Source: Blastococcus sp. CT_GayMR20
GTDB lineage: Bacteria; Actinomycetota; Actinomycetes; Mycobacteriales; Geodermatophilaceae
DNA length: 7,583 bases
NCBI RefSeq assembly: GCF_004570345.1
Contig: NZ_SPQM01000187.1
Span: 1-7,583 of the forward strand
Direction: 5' to 3'
Part shown: positions 1 to 6,843 of the stretch, in pieces
Layout of the letters: each line of letters opens with the position of its first letter
Position numbering within the stretch: the first letter of the stretch is position 1
Program-made: the position numbers and the translations under genes
Notes under the pieces: model-generated
Databases searched by the model: none
The model's input: only the letters and a program-made list of their open reading frames with translations
Told to the model about the DNA's origin: nothing

Positions 1-1611
1 GATCTGGGCTGCGGGCGGGGCCACGGCGTCCGGCTCGGCCAGGCGCAGCCCCAGTGCGCCCAGGCGTGCCACCGGCAGCGCCTCGTCGGGCAGCAGCACC
101 CCGGCGGGCCCGTGCGCGGTGCGGCCGTCGACGAGCGGGACCGGGAGCGCGGCCAGCTCCTCGCGGTCGGCGCCGTCCAGGGCGGCGTAGAGACGGGCCC
201 ACCAGGCCACCGGCCGGTCGACCCCCCGCACCGCCTCCACGGCCTCGGCGATGCCGATCCGCCGGATGCCCAGCGCCGAGAGGGCCGGCCCGTCCGTGCG
301 CCGGGACCACTCCGCCGGCAGCAGCCCCGGCAGGACGCCGGCCAGCGCGTGGATCCGCTCGTCGGTGGCGTCGTCCAGCACGGCTGCGCGGGCCGGTGCC
401 TGACGGAGGTCGCGTTCGCCGGCGACCGGCAGCCACGAGGTGGCGGCGAGCCGGTCGAGGACGGCCCGGTTGAGCGCGGCGTCCAGCGCGGCCCCGGCGA
501 GCCCGACGCGCGGCACCAGCCGGAGCAGCGCGGGGACGGGTGCCAGGCCGGCCACCAGGTCGGCGAACGTGTCCGCGGCGGCCTCGACCAGCGCCTCGGT
601 GACGGGACCGGGCGCGACGTGCCGCCGGTCCGGGCCGAGCGGGAACGGCGCGATCAGCCGAACCGGCAGCGAGAGGGGCTCGTCGCTCGGCGTGGGTGCG
701 TGGACCACCTGCGCCCCGGTCAGCGGCACGGGGTCGCCGTCCTCGTCCAGCGGGACCGCCCAGGTGACCGTCCAGCTCCGCCGGTGGCGCTCCTCGACCG
801 GCCGGCCGGTGAGGAGGTCCGTCGCGAGCTCGCCGGTGCGACGGGCCACCTGCCAGTCCGTGGTGGTGTCGCCGTCGGTCAGGCGAACGCGGTCCGGGGA
901 CCGCGCGGCCGACAGCGTGCGCAGCGCCCCGTCGAGGACGACCTCCACGGTGTCGAGGCCAGGGAGAGCGAGCAACAGCTCGGCGGACAGCGCCTCCAGC
1001 CCGGCCGCAACGGTGGCGCGGGTGCCGGCCCGCAGCTGGAGCACGACCTCCGTCGCGAAGCCCTCCGGGGGCGCTCCGTCGGCCGGCCACGGCAGGCGCA
1101 GGACCGGCACCGCGCCGTCGCGGCGCGCCAGCTCGGCCGCCACCGCGGGGAGGGCCGCGACCTCGGCCCGTGTCCGTCGGGCACTGAACCGCACGCTGCC
1201 CGTCGTCGACACGACCGCCGGTTCGTCGCTGACGGCCAGCACTGCAGCGAAGCCGACGCCGAAGCGGCCCACCGTCGCCGCCTCGTCCCGTTTCGCCGAG
1301 GCACGCAGCGTCGCCAGTCCCTGCACCCCGGCTGCGTCCAGGGGGGCGCCCGTGTTGGCCGCGCGCAGCAGATCACCGGCCAGCTCGAGCCGCAGCCGAC
1401 CGGGCACGCCACCGCGGACGGCAGCGTCGGCGGCGTTCTGCGCGAGCTCGACCAGCAACCGGTCGCGGTAGCCGCCGCGGACCAGGTCCTCCTCGGCGTT
1501 GGCGTCCTCGCGGAAGCGCGCGGGAGAGTCCGTCCAGGCACGGAGGACGGCGCGCCGGAGGGCTTCGGTGCCGAACGGATCGGCCGCGTCGCCGCCGGGA
1601 CCGGTGCGCAT
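1..1611 (-). CDS. Sacsin/HSP90-type GHKL ATPase-domain protein (3' end beyond window)
   Basis: A large cytosolic protein whose first ~140 residues form a GHKL ATPase domain of the sacsin N-terminal/HSP90 type; the fold binds ATP and usually drives chaperone-like conformational cycles. The frame reads from ATG at 1611 down to base 1 without a stop (537 residues), so the C-terminus is missing. Visible motifs: the N-box ELAQNAADAA (E56, N60, D63, the E-x3-N-x2-D spacing of HSP90); a divergent G1 loop ANTGAPLDAAGV (85-96) with Asn where HSP90 has the adenine-contacting Asp, as I recall for sacsin-type domains; and the G2 loop GRFGVGF (115-121). The conserved-looking segment FREDANAEEDLVRGGYRDRL (33-52) precedes the N-box. 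The remaining ~400 residues are Ala/Leu/Val-rich with no motif I can name. No signal peptide or membrane segment is seen. ATG 1611 is supported by a strong SD. The gene is divergent from the RsbW-like gene. The ATPase class is well supported; the cellular role is unknown, and 'molecular chaperone Hsp90' labels are by domain only. Confidence 0.88.
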   Translation of the reverse strand, partial: MRTGPGGDAADPFGTEALRRAVLRAWTDSPARFREDANAEEDLVRGGYRDRLLVELAQNAADAAVRGGVPGRLRLELAGDLLRAANTGAPLDAAGVQGLATLRASAKRDEAATVGRFGVGFAAVLAVSDEPAVVSTTGSVRFSARRTRAEVAALPAVAAELARRDGAVPVLRLPWPADGAPPEGFATEVVLQLRAGTRATVAAGLEALSAELLLALPGLDTVEVVLDGALRTLSAARSPDRVRLTDGDTTTDWQVARRTGELATDLLTGRPVEERHRRSWTVTWAVPLDEDGDPVPLTGAQVVHAPTPSDEPLSLPVRLIAPFPLGPDRRHVAPGPVTEALVEAAADTFADLVAGLAPVPALLRLVPRVGLAGAALDAALNRAVLDRLAATSWLPVAGERDLRQAPARAAVLDDATDERIHALAGVLPGLLPAEWSRRTDGPALSALGIRRIGIAEAVEAVRGVDRPVAWWARLYAALDGADREELAALPVPLVDGRTAHGPAGVLLPDEALPVARLGALGLRLAEPDAVAPPAAQI

Positions 1612-1617
1612 CTCGGG

Positions 1618-1625
1618 CCTTCCTC
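1618..1625 (-). promoter_or_regulatory. Shine-Dalgarno for the sacsin-type ATPase gene
   Basis: On the minus strand the sequence GAGGAAGG lies 6 bases before the ATG at 1611. It is the strongest ribosome-binding site in the window and fixes the start of the leftward gene. Confidence 0.75.
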
Positions 1626-1658
1626 GGAGCTGTCCGGCACGGCCGGCGTCGGTGCGCG

Positions 1659-1687
1659 ACCCTAGTTGCTCGTAGGAGTGAACTTCC
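1659..1687 (-). promoter_or_regulatory. Candidate promoter for the leftward ATPase gene in the divergent region
   Basis: In the 158-base gap between the two divergent ATPase genes (1612-1769), the minus strand carries TAGGGT (1664-1659), which fits an actinobacterial TANNNT -10 box. It is preceded at 17 bases by GGAAGT (1687-1682), a poor match to a TTGACA -35 but faintly like the GGAA of ECF-sigma -35 elements. The start would fall near 1652 and give a leader of about 40 bases containing the SD. I see no convincing promoter for the rightward gene in the same gap. This is a weak call from eye inspection only. Confidence 0.3.
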
Positions 1688-1769
1688 GGCGCGGCGGAGG
1701 TTAGGGCACCCAGGAACGGGCACGGCACACCTGCAGTCCCACGACCTGGCACCGGCGTGGCGAGCGAGG

Positions 1770-2231
1770 ATGAAACCCGGCGACAGCGAGGCGGTGGCAG
1801 TGGCGCTCTGGCAGCCTGCGCGCCTGCCGCACGGCTTCCGGGAACTCTGGTGCCAGCAGCTGTCGTCGCTCGGTGAGCTGGCGAAGCTGCGGGCCCGCCT
1901 CCGGGCGGCACTGACCGGTCGGCCGACGGTCGAGCGGCCCGAGCGCGAGCACTGGGCGGAGCGGCTGGTGCTGGTCGCCGACGAGCTGACCTCCAACGCC
2001 CTCCGTCACGGCGGCGCACCGGTGGCCGCGGCACTCAGCCGGTCCGGCGACGACTGGATGATCGCCGTGAGCGACTCCTCCATCGAGGTCCCCCCGACGC
2101 CGGCGCAGGGCCGCGACCCGGGACTGGGCGGTTTCGGGCTCTACCTCGTCGCCGACCTCGCGGTCCGCCACGGTTGGCACCGCGCGCGCGGTGCCAAGAC
2201 CGTCTGGGCGGTCGTCACCGCCGACGACTGA
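1770..2231 (+). CDS. RsbW-like anti-sigma factor / serine-threonine kinase ATPase (HATPase_c_2)
   Basis: A 153-residue single-domain GHKL ATPase. Proteins of this class act in the cytosol by binding a sigma factor and/or phosphorylating an STAS anti-anti-sigma partner with ATP. Motifs are complete: the N-box DELTSNALRHGG (71-82, with E72 and N76 expected to hold Mg-ATP), the G1 aspartate in VSDSS (100-104, D102), and the glycine-rich G2 loop GLGGFGLYLVADL (118-130). The N-terminal ~60 residues carry the Leu/Arg helix typical of the family (SSLGELAKLRARLRAAL, 32-48). The length is normal for RsbW-like proteins. Start ATG 1770 is the only ATG/GTG in frame upstream of the domain within the gap checked (back to 1719), but its SD is weak (GGCGAG at 1759-1764); internal GTGs at residues 9 and 11 are alternatives. 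No STAS antagonist, PP2C phosphatase or sigma gene is in view, so its partner is unknown. It could be cotranscribed with the downstream aldehyde dehydrogenase gene (78-base gap), but the hairpins and -10 box between them argue for separate transcription. Confidence 0.85.
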   Translation: MKPGDSEAVAVALWQPARLPHGFRELWCQQLSSLGELAKLRARLRAALTGRPTVERPEREHWAERLVLVADELTSNALRHGGAPVAAALSRSGDDWMIAVSDSSIEVPPTPAQGRDPGLGGFGLYLVADLAVRHGWHRARGAKTVWAVVTADD

Positions 2232-2244
2232 CCGGCGCCGTCGC

Positions 2245-2258
2245 CCGTCCGGGGACGG
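2245..2258 (+). terminator. Short GC hairpin after the RsbW-like gene
   Basis: CCGTCC-GG-GGACGG is a perfect inverted repeat 14 bases beyond the stop codon. Realistically it forms a 5-bp stem with a CGGG tetraloop. It is followed by the pyrimidine-rich CTCCCTCGCCCCT but no T tract, so it may be a weak, T-less terminator of the sort often predicted in actinobacteria, or simply a GC-rich chance pairing. Confidence 0.35.
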
Positions 2259-2268
2259 CTCCCTCGCC

Positions 2269-2284
2269 CCTACGGCCGCGTAGG
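2269..2284. repeat. 16-base palindrome in the -35 region of the aldehyde dehydrogenase promoter
   Basis: CCTACG-GCCG-CGTAGG is a perfect 6-bp inverted repeat with a 4-base spacer. It sits about 12-27 bases upstream of the TAACGT box and so covers the expected -35 region. This placement suits a repressor or activator operator for the oxidation operon; as RNA it could instead be a second small hairpin ending the upstream transcript. No known operator consensus is recognised. Confidence 0.4.
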
Positions 2285-2295
2285 TGACTCGCGGG

Positions 2296-2301
2296 TAACG
2301 T
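2296..2301 (+). promoter_or_regulatory. -10-like TAACGT box, probable leaderless promoter of the aldehyde dehydrogenase gene
   Basis: TAACGT matches the actinobacterial TANNNT -10 pattern and ends 8 bases before the ATG at 2310. Transcription would start at or within a base or two of that ATG. No purine-rich SD is present between the box and the start (GCGTTCCC). Both points fit a leaderless mRNA, which is common in actinobacteria. No recognisable -35 hexamer lies at the usual distance; a palindrome occupies that position. Confidence 0.5.
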
Positions 2302-2309
2302 GCGTTCCC

Positions 2310-3863
2310 ATGTCGCTCACCGACCAGATGGACACGGTCACCGACGCCACCGCGGGCAGCGTCGACCGGCACGACACCACGCAGACCTTCGAGTCGACCA
2401 ACCCGGCGACGGGGGCGGTGGTCGGCGTCTTCCCGGTGCACGACGCCGACGCCGTCCGGGAGACCGTCGAGCGGGCCCGCCCCGCGGCGGAGCGGTGGGC
2501 CGCGCTGGGCTTCGACGGCCGCCGGCAGCGGCTGGCCGCCTACCGCGGCTACCTCGCCCGCCGGATGAACGAGCTGGCCGACCTCGTGCACAAGGAGAAC
2601 GGCAAGCCGCACGGCGACGCGATCCTCGAGATCACCCTCGCCATCGACCACCTCGCCTGGGCAGGAGCGCACGCCCGCAAGACGCTCGGCCCCCGCCGCG
2701 TGAAGGCCGGGATGCTCGCGGCCAACCACGCCGCGTACCTCGAGTACCAGCCGCTCGGCGTCGTCGGCGTCATCGGTCCCTGGAACTACCCGGTGTTCAC
2801 GCCCATGGGCTCGATCGGCTACGCCCTGGCCGCCGGCAACGCCGTCGTCTTCAAGCCCTCGGAGTACACGCCGGCCATCGGCGCCTGGCTGGCCGCCGCG
2901 TGGCGGGCCGCCGTCCCCGACTCGGTCGACGCCTTCCAGGTCGTCACCGGCTACGGCGAGACCGGTGCCGCGCTCTGCCGCGCCGGCGTCGGCAAGCTGG
3001 CCTTCACCGGCTCCGGCGCGACGGGCAGGAAGGTCATGGCCACCTGCGCGGAGACGCTGACCCCGGTGCTCATGGAGCTCGGCGGCAAGGACGCGATGAT
3101 CGTCGACGACGACGCCGACGTGGTCGCCGCCGCCGACGCCGCCGTCTGGGGCGCGATGAGCAACGCCGGCCAGACCTGCACCGGCATCGAGCGGGTCTAC
3201 GCCACCAGCGCCGTGTACGACCGGTTCGTCGCCGAGGTGACCGCGCAGGTGCGCACCCTGCGCCCCGGATCGGACGACGAGGCCACCTACGGCCCGATGA
3301 CCATGCCGTCGCAGACCGGCATCGTGCGCCGGCACGTCGAGGCCGCCGCGACCTCCGGTGGCCGCGTCGTCCGCGGGGACGCCGACCAGAGCCTCTTCCC
3401 GAACGAGAACTACCTGGTGCCCGCCGTCCTGCTCGACGTACCGGAGGAGTCGGCCGCCATCCGTGAGGAGACCTTCGGCCCGACGCTGACCATCACCAAG
3501 GTCCGCGACGCCGAGGAGGCGCTGGAGCGGGCGAACGCCACCTCCTACGGCCTGGCCGGCTCGGTGTTCACGAAGTCGAAGGCCCGCGGCCTGGACCTCG
3601 CCCGCCGGATGCGCAGCGGCATGACGTCGATCAACTCCGTCATCACCTTCGCCTCGGTGCCGGCCCTGCCCTTCGGCGGCGTCGGCGACAGCGGCTTCGG
3701 TCGGATCCACGGCGAGGACGGGCTTCGGGAGTTCACCCGCGCCAAGGCGATCACCCGGCAGCGCGTGGCACTCCCGGTCAACCTCACGAGCTTCAACCGC
3801 CCGGCGTCGGCGATGGACTCAGTGGCCCGCCTGATGGGGATGCTGCACGGGCGGCACCGATGA
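2310..3863 (+). CDS. NAD(P)-dependent aldehyde dehydrogenase
   Basis: A 517-residue cytosolic aldehyde dehydrogenase that oxidises an aldehyde to a carboxylic acid. All hallmarks are present: GPWNYP with the oxyanion Asn N159; FKPSE (181-185) with the cofactor Lys K182 and E185, where a Glu usually favours NAD+ over NADP+; FTGSGATGRKV (232-242) of the Rossmann fold; MELGGKD with general base E256; NAGQTC with nucleophile C290; EETFGP (386-391) whose E387 normally contacts the nicotinamide ribose; and PFGGVGDSGFGR (454-465). Compared with the ~480-500 residue family norm it has a low-complexity N-terminal lead of about 25 residues and a C-terminal tail of about 35 residues after the core, similar to mycobacterial GabD2-type enzymes. 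The catalytic loop (SNAGQTCTGIERVY) is more like GabD2/long-chain types than BetB. The start is ATG 2310; ATG at residue 7 (2328) is an alternative. Its stop overlaps the GMC gene start (ATGA), so the two are translationally coupled. Substrate not determinable. Confidence 0.96.
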   Translation: MSLTDQMDTVTDATAGSVDRHDTTQTFESTNPATGAVVGVFPVHDADAVRETVERARPAAERWAALGFDGRRQRLAAYRGYLARRMNELADLVHKENGKPHGDAILEITLAIDHLAWAGAHARKTLGPRRVKAGMLAANHAAYLEYQPLGVVGVIGPWNYPVFTPMGSIGYALAAGNAVVFKPSEYTPAIGAWLAAAWRAAVPDSVDAFQVVTGYGETGAALCRAGVGKLAFTGSGATGRKVMATCAETLTPVLMELGGKDAMIVDDDADVVAAADAAVWGAMSNAGQTCTGIERVYATSAVYDRFVAEVTAQVRTLRPGSDDEATYGPMTMPSQTGIVRRHVEAAATSGGRVVRGDADQSLFPNENYLVPAVLLDVPEESAAIREETFGPTLTITKVRDAEEALERANATSYGLAGSVFTKSKARGLDLARRMRSGMTSINSVITFASVPALPFGGVGDSGFGRIHGEDGLREFTRAKAITRQRVALPVNLTSFNRPASAMDSVARLMGMLHGRHR

Positions 3864-5473
3864 GCGCGGGCGAGGAGTTCGACGTCATCGTCGTCGGCGC
3901 GGGCTCGGCCGGCTGCGCACTGGCCGGCCGGCTCTCGGAGGACCCGTCGCTGCGCGTGCTGCTGCTCGAGGCGGGCGGCTCGGACAAGGTGCTCGAGGTG
4001 CAGATCCCGGCCGGCCTCTACAAGGTCTGGCGCACCCGGCACGACTGGAACTACACGACCGAGGAGCAACCCGCCCTCGACGGCCGCAAGCTGTTCTGGC
4101 CGCGCGGGAAGCTGCTCGGCGGGTCGTCGTCGATCAACGCGATGATCTACATGCGCGGTGCGGCCGCCGACTACGACGAGTGGGCCCGGCGCACCGGTGA
4201 CCCGGCCTGGTCCTACGAGCACGTGCTGCCGCTGTTCCGCCGCATGGAGGACAACGCCCGCGGCGCCGACCGCTACCACGGCGTCGGGGGTCCGCTGCGG
4301 GTGGAGGACCTCCGCTCCCCGCACCCCTGGACGCGCGCCGTCGTCCAGTCGGCGGTCGCCGCGGGCTACCCCCGCAACGACGACTTCAACGGGGCCACGC
4401 TCGAGGGCGTCGGCCAGTACCAGGTGACCCAGAGGCGCGGCCGCCGCTGGTCGTCCGCCGACGCGTACCTGCACCCCGCGATGCGTCGACCCAACCTGAC
4501 CGTGCGGACCGGGGCGCTCACGACCCGGGTGCTGATCTCCGACGGCCGCGCGACCGGCGTGGAGTACCGCGCGGGAGGGCGCGTGCACACCGCGCACGCC
4601 GCCCGCGAGGTCGTGCTCTCCGGCGGCGCGATCAACTCCCCGCAGCTGCTGATGCTGTCGGGCATCGGGCCGGCCGACCACCTCCGGGAGGTCGGGGTGG
4701 ACGTCGTCCACGACCTGCCCGGCGTCGGCGCCGGCCTGCAGGACCACCCGCTCGTGCCGATGGTCTACGACGTCCGCTCGGGCAAGTCCCTGCGCCTGGC
4801 CGAGACGCCGCTCAACCTGGCGAGGTGGAAGGCCGCGGGGCGCGGCCCGCTCACGTCCAACCTCGCCGAGGCCGGGCTGTTCACCCGCTCCTCCCCCGAG
4901 CTGGCCGAGCCCGACCTCCAGTACCACTTCCTGCCGGTGAAGTTCTGGAAGCAGGCGGAGATCGATCCGGACGTCGAGGCCTTCAGCACCCTGGTCGTCC
5001 TGGTGCACGTGCACTCACGCGGTTCGGTGCGGCTGCGCTCGGCCGACCCGAACTGGGCCCCGGCGATCGACGCGGGGTACCTCACCGACGAGCGCGACCT
5101 CGAGGCGCTGGTGTCGGGGGTGGAGAAGGCGCGCGACATCGCCGGCACCGGACCACTGGCCCATGTGCTCGCCGGTGAGTGGTCGCCGGGAGGGAAGGTG
5201 CAGGGCCGCGACGCCCTGCGCGCCTCGGTGAAGGAGACCCTCGAGTCGCTGTACCACCCGGTGTCGTCCTGCCGGATGGGCACCGACGACCGGTCGGTGG
5301 TGGACCCGCAGCTGCGGGTGCACGGCATCGAGGGGCTGCGGGTGGCCGACGCCTCGGTGATGCCGACGCTGGTCCGCGGCAACACCAACGCCCCGACGAT
5401 CATGATCGCCGAGCGCGCCTCGGACCTGATCCTGGGCCGTTCGGTCGACCCCGCGCTGGCCGCAGCAGGCTGA
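3860..5473 (+). CDS. GMC family FAD-dependent alcohol dehydrogenase/oxidase (BetA/AlkJ-like)
   Basis: A complete 537-residue glucose-methanol-choline oxidoreductase, expected to oxidise a primary alcohol to the aldehyde with FAD. The N-terminal dinucleotide-binding motif VVGAGSAGCALAGRLSED (11-28) and LLLEAGG (34-40) hold FAD. GMC signature 1 is GKLLGGSSSINAMIYMRG (83-100); signature 2 is GGAINSPQLLMLSGIG (255-270). The C-terminal FAD/active-site region has YHPVSSCRMG with catalytic base H466 and RGNTNAPTIMIAERASDLI with second active-site residue N510. Choline oxidase has a His for covalent FAD in its LGGxSSHNS segment; here that position is Ile (I92), so FAD is probably non-covalent, as in BetA and AlkJ. 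No signal peptide or Tat motif is seen, so it should be cytosolic or membrane-peripheral; whether it passes electrons to oxygen or to a quinone cannot be told. ATG 3860 overlaps the aldehyde dehydrogenase stop by 4 bases, coupling the pair for sequential alcohol-aldehyde-acid oxidation. Choline, polyethylene glycol, alkanol and other alcohols are all possible substrates. Confidence 0.95.
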   Translation: MSAGEEFDVIVVGAGSAGCALAGRLSEDPSLRVLLLEAGGSDKVLEVQIPAGLYKVWRTRHDWNYTTEEQPALDGRKLFWPRGKLLGGSSSINAMIYMRGAAADYDEWARRTGDPAWSYEHVLPLFRRMEDNARGADRYHGVGGPLRVEDLRSPHPWTRAVVQSAVAAGYPRNDDFNGATLEGVGQYQVTQRRGRRWSSADAYLHPAMRRPNLTVRTGALTTRVLISDGRATGVEYRAGGRVHTAHAAREVVLSGGAINSPQLLMLSGIGPADHLREVGVDVVHDLPGVGAGLQDHPLVPMVYDVRSGKSLRLAETPLNLARWKAAGRGPLTSNLAEAGLFTRSSPELAEPDLQYHFLPVKFWKQAEIDPDVEAFSTLVVLVHVHSRGSVRLRSADPNWAPAIDAGYLTDERDLEALVSGVEKARDIAGTGPLAHVLAGEWSPGGKVQGRDALRASVKETLESLYHPVSSCRMGTDDRSVVDPQLRVHGIEGLRVADASVMPTLVRGNTNAPTIMIAERASDLILGRSVDPALAAAG

Positions 5474-5499
5474 GGCCTCCCACTTTCAGCCGTGGGCCT
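5466..5499. terminator. Candidate bidirectional terminator at the convergent gene ends
   Basis: The GMC and transporter genes end tail to tail with only 12 bases between them. GGCTGA (5468-5473) and TCAGCC (5486-5491) are a perfect 6-bp inverted repeat whose arms contain the two TGA stop codons. A competing stem pairs CCCAC (5479-5483) with GTGGG (5492-5496), extendable by CAGG (5466-5469)/CCTG with a bulge. There is only a TTT run, so it is not a textbook intrinsic terminator, but the position favours a shared transcription end. Confidence 0.4.
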
Positions 5500-6817
5500 G
5501 GGCGGCGGCGGCTTCCTCCGGATTGGTCGGCAGCATCGTCTCGGCCGGCGGCGGGAGGTTGCGGCGGATAGCGACGGACGCCGCCGCCGCGACCATGCAC
5601 AGCCCGCCGGCGAGGAACCAGGCCAGGTCGTAGGAGCCGGTGACGTCACGGATGACGCCGCCGCCGAACGCGGCGACCGCCGCGCCCAGCTGGTGGGAGG
5701 CGAACACCCAGCCGAAGACGACGGGCGCGCGGGCACCGAAGTGCTCCCGGCACAGCGCCAACGTCGGCGGCACGGTCGCCACCCAGTCCAGGCCGTAGAA
5801 GACGATGAACGCGATCATGCTGACCTGAAGGTCCGGTCCGAACAGCGTCGGCAGCGCGAACAGAGACAGCCCGCGCAGCCCGTAGTAGGCCAGCAGCAGC
5901 AGCCGCGGGTCGATCCGGTCGGTCAGCCAGCCGGAGAAGATCGTGCCCACGATGTCGAAGAGACCGACGACGGCCAGCAGACCGGCGGCCGTCGTCACCG
6001 GCATCCCGTGGTCGTGCGCCGCCGGGATGAAGTGCGGCTGGACGAGGCCGTTCGTGGACATCCCGCAGATGAAGAACCCGGCGACGAGCAGCCAGAACGG
6101 CCGCGTCCGCGCCCCCTCGACGAGGCCGTTGATGGCCGCACGGGCGGCGCCGGTGCGCACCGGATCGACGTCGTCGGCCGCCGTCCCGCCGTAGGGGACG
6201 ACGCCGAGGTCGCGGGGCCGGTCGCGCAGCAGCCACGCCACCAGCGGGAGAACGGCGAGGGCCGCGGCGGTGGTGCCCAGCGACGCCGCGCGCCACCCCC
6301 ACTGGGAGTCGACCCACGCGACCAGCGGCAGGAAGATCAGCTGCCCGGCCGCGCCGCCGGCGGTGAGGATGCCGGAGACGAGCCCGCGGCGGGCCACGAA
6401 CCAGCGGCCGGTCACCGTGGCCACCAGCGAGAGCGCCATCGCGCCCGTGCCGAGCCCGACGAGCACGCCCCACAGCAGGATCAGCTGCCAGCTGGTCGTC
6501 ATGAAGACGGTCAGGCCGCTGCCCACCGCGACGACGAGCAGGGCGCAGAGGACGACGCGGCGGATGCCGAACCGCTCCATCAGCGCCGCCGCGAACGGGG
6601 CGGTGAGCCCGTAGAGCGCCATGTTGACCGCGACCGCCGCCGAGATCGTGGACACCGACCACCCGAACTCGTCGCGCAGCGGGTCGATCAGCACGCCCGG
6701 CACCGCGCGGAAGGCGGCGGCGCCGACGAGGGCCAGGAACGTCACCGCGGCGACCCACCACGCGGGGTGGATGCGGTGCGCGCGCGGCGGGGCGGGTGCA
6801 GTCACGGCGGACAGCAT
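5486..6817 (-). CDS. MFS transporter, monocarboxylate/oxalate-formate porter-like
   Basis: A 443-residue inner-membrane secondary transporter of the major facilitator superfamily. About 12 hydrophobic segments are seen, six on each side of a polar central loop at ~198-238. The first helix is at ~19-38, followed by PLRDEFGWSVSTISAA (46-61), the 'FGWS' pattern I associate with monocarboxylate porter and oxalate:formate antiporter-like MFS members. Loop 2-3 has a motif-A-like MERFGIRR (80-87); its half-repeat copy is GWLTDRIDPR (296-305). The C-terminal tail is Ala/Glu-rich. The frame stays open upstream to 7483, but the extension runs antisense to the regulator gene and lacks transporter character, so I start at ATG 6817 (MLSAVTAP). 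GTG 6805 (residue 5) is an alternative. Neither start has a clear SD. It is convergent with the GMC gene and divergent, by 60 bases, from a GlxA-type regulator that likely controls it. An organic acid or a similar small anion is a plausible substrate, but this is inference. Confidence 0.92.
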   Translation of the reverse strand: MLSAVTAPAPPRAHRIHPAWWVAAVTFLALVGAAAFRAVPGVLIDPLRDEFGWSVSTISAAVAVNMALYGLTAPFAAALMERFGIRRVVLCALLVVAVGSGLTVFMTTSWQLILLWGVLVGLGTGAMALSLVATVTGRWFVARRGLVSGILTAGGAAGQLIFLPLVAWVDSQWGWRAASLGTTAAALAVLPLVAWLLRDRPRDLGVVPYGGTAADDVDPVRTGAARAAINGLVEGARTRPFWLLVAGFFICGMSTNGLVQPHFIPAAHDHGMPVTTAAGLLAVVGLFDIVGTIFSGWLTDRIDPRLLLLAYYGLRGLSLFALPTLFGPDLQVSMIAFIVFYGLDWVATVPPTLALCREHFGARAPVVFGWVFASHQLGAAVAAFGGGVIRDVTGSYDLAWFLAGGLCMVAAAASVAIRRNLPPPAETMLPTNPEEAAAAQAHG

Positions 6818-6843
6818 GGCGGATTGCGGCGGCCCGGAGGGAG

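Noticed and set aside
112..1665. 517-codon open frame on the plus strand opposite the sacsin-type ATPase
   Set aside because: The composition is Arg/Gly/Gln-rich without motifs; the minus-strand frame encodes an intact GHKL ATPase with a good SD.
1701..3710. 669-codon open frame on the minus strand opposite the RsbW-like and aldehyde dehydrogenase genes
   Set aside because: Its translation is Gly/Arg/Ala/His-rich with no domain, and the opposite strand carries two proteins with full family motifs. Long antisense frames are expected when third positions are almost all G or C.
3545..5014. 489-codon minus-strand open frame opposite the GMC gene
   Set aside because: Antisense shadow; the GMC protein has all FAD and catalytic motifs across this stretch.
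2310..5473. Choline-to-betaine operon betB-betA
   Set aside because: The gene order and families fit superficially, but the aldehyde dehydrogenase catalytic loop is not BetB-like, and there is no BetI-type regulator or choline transporter nearby. I therefore gave no gene symbols.
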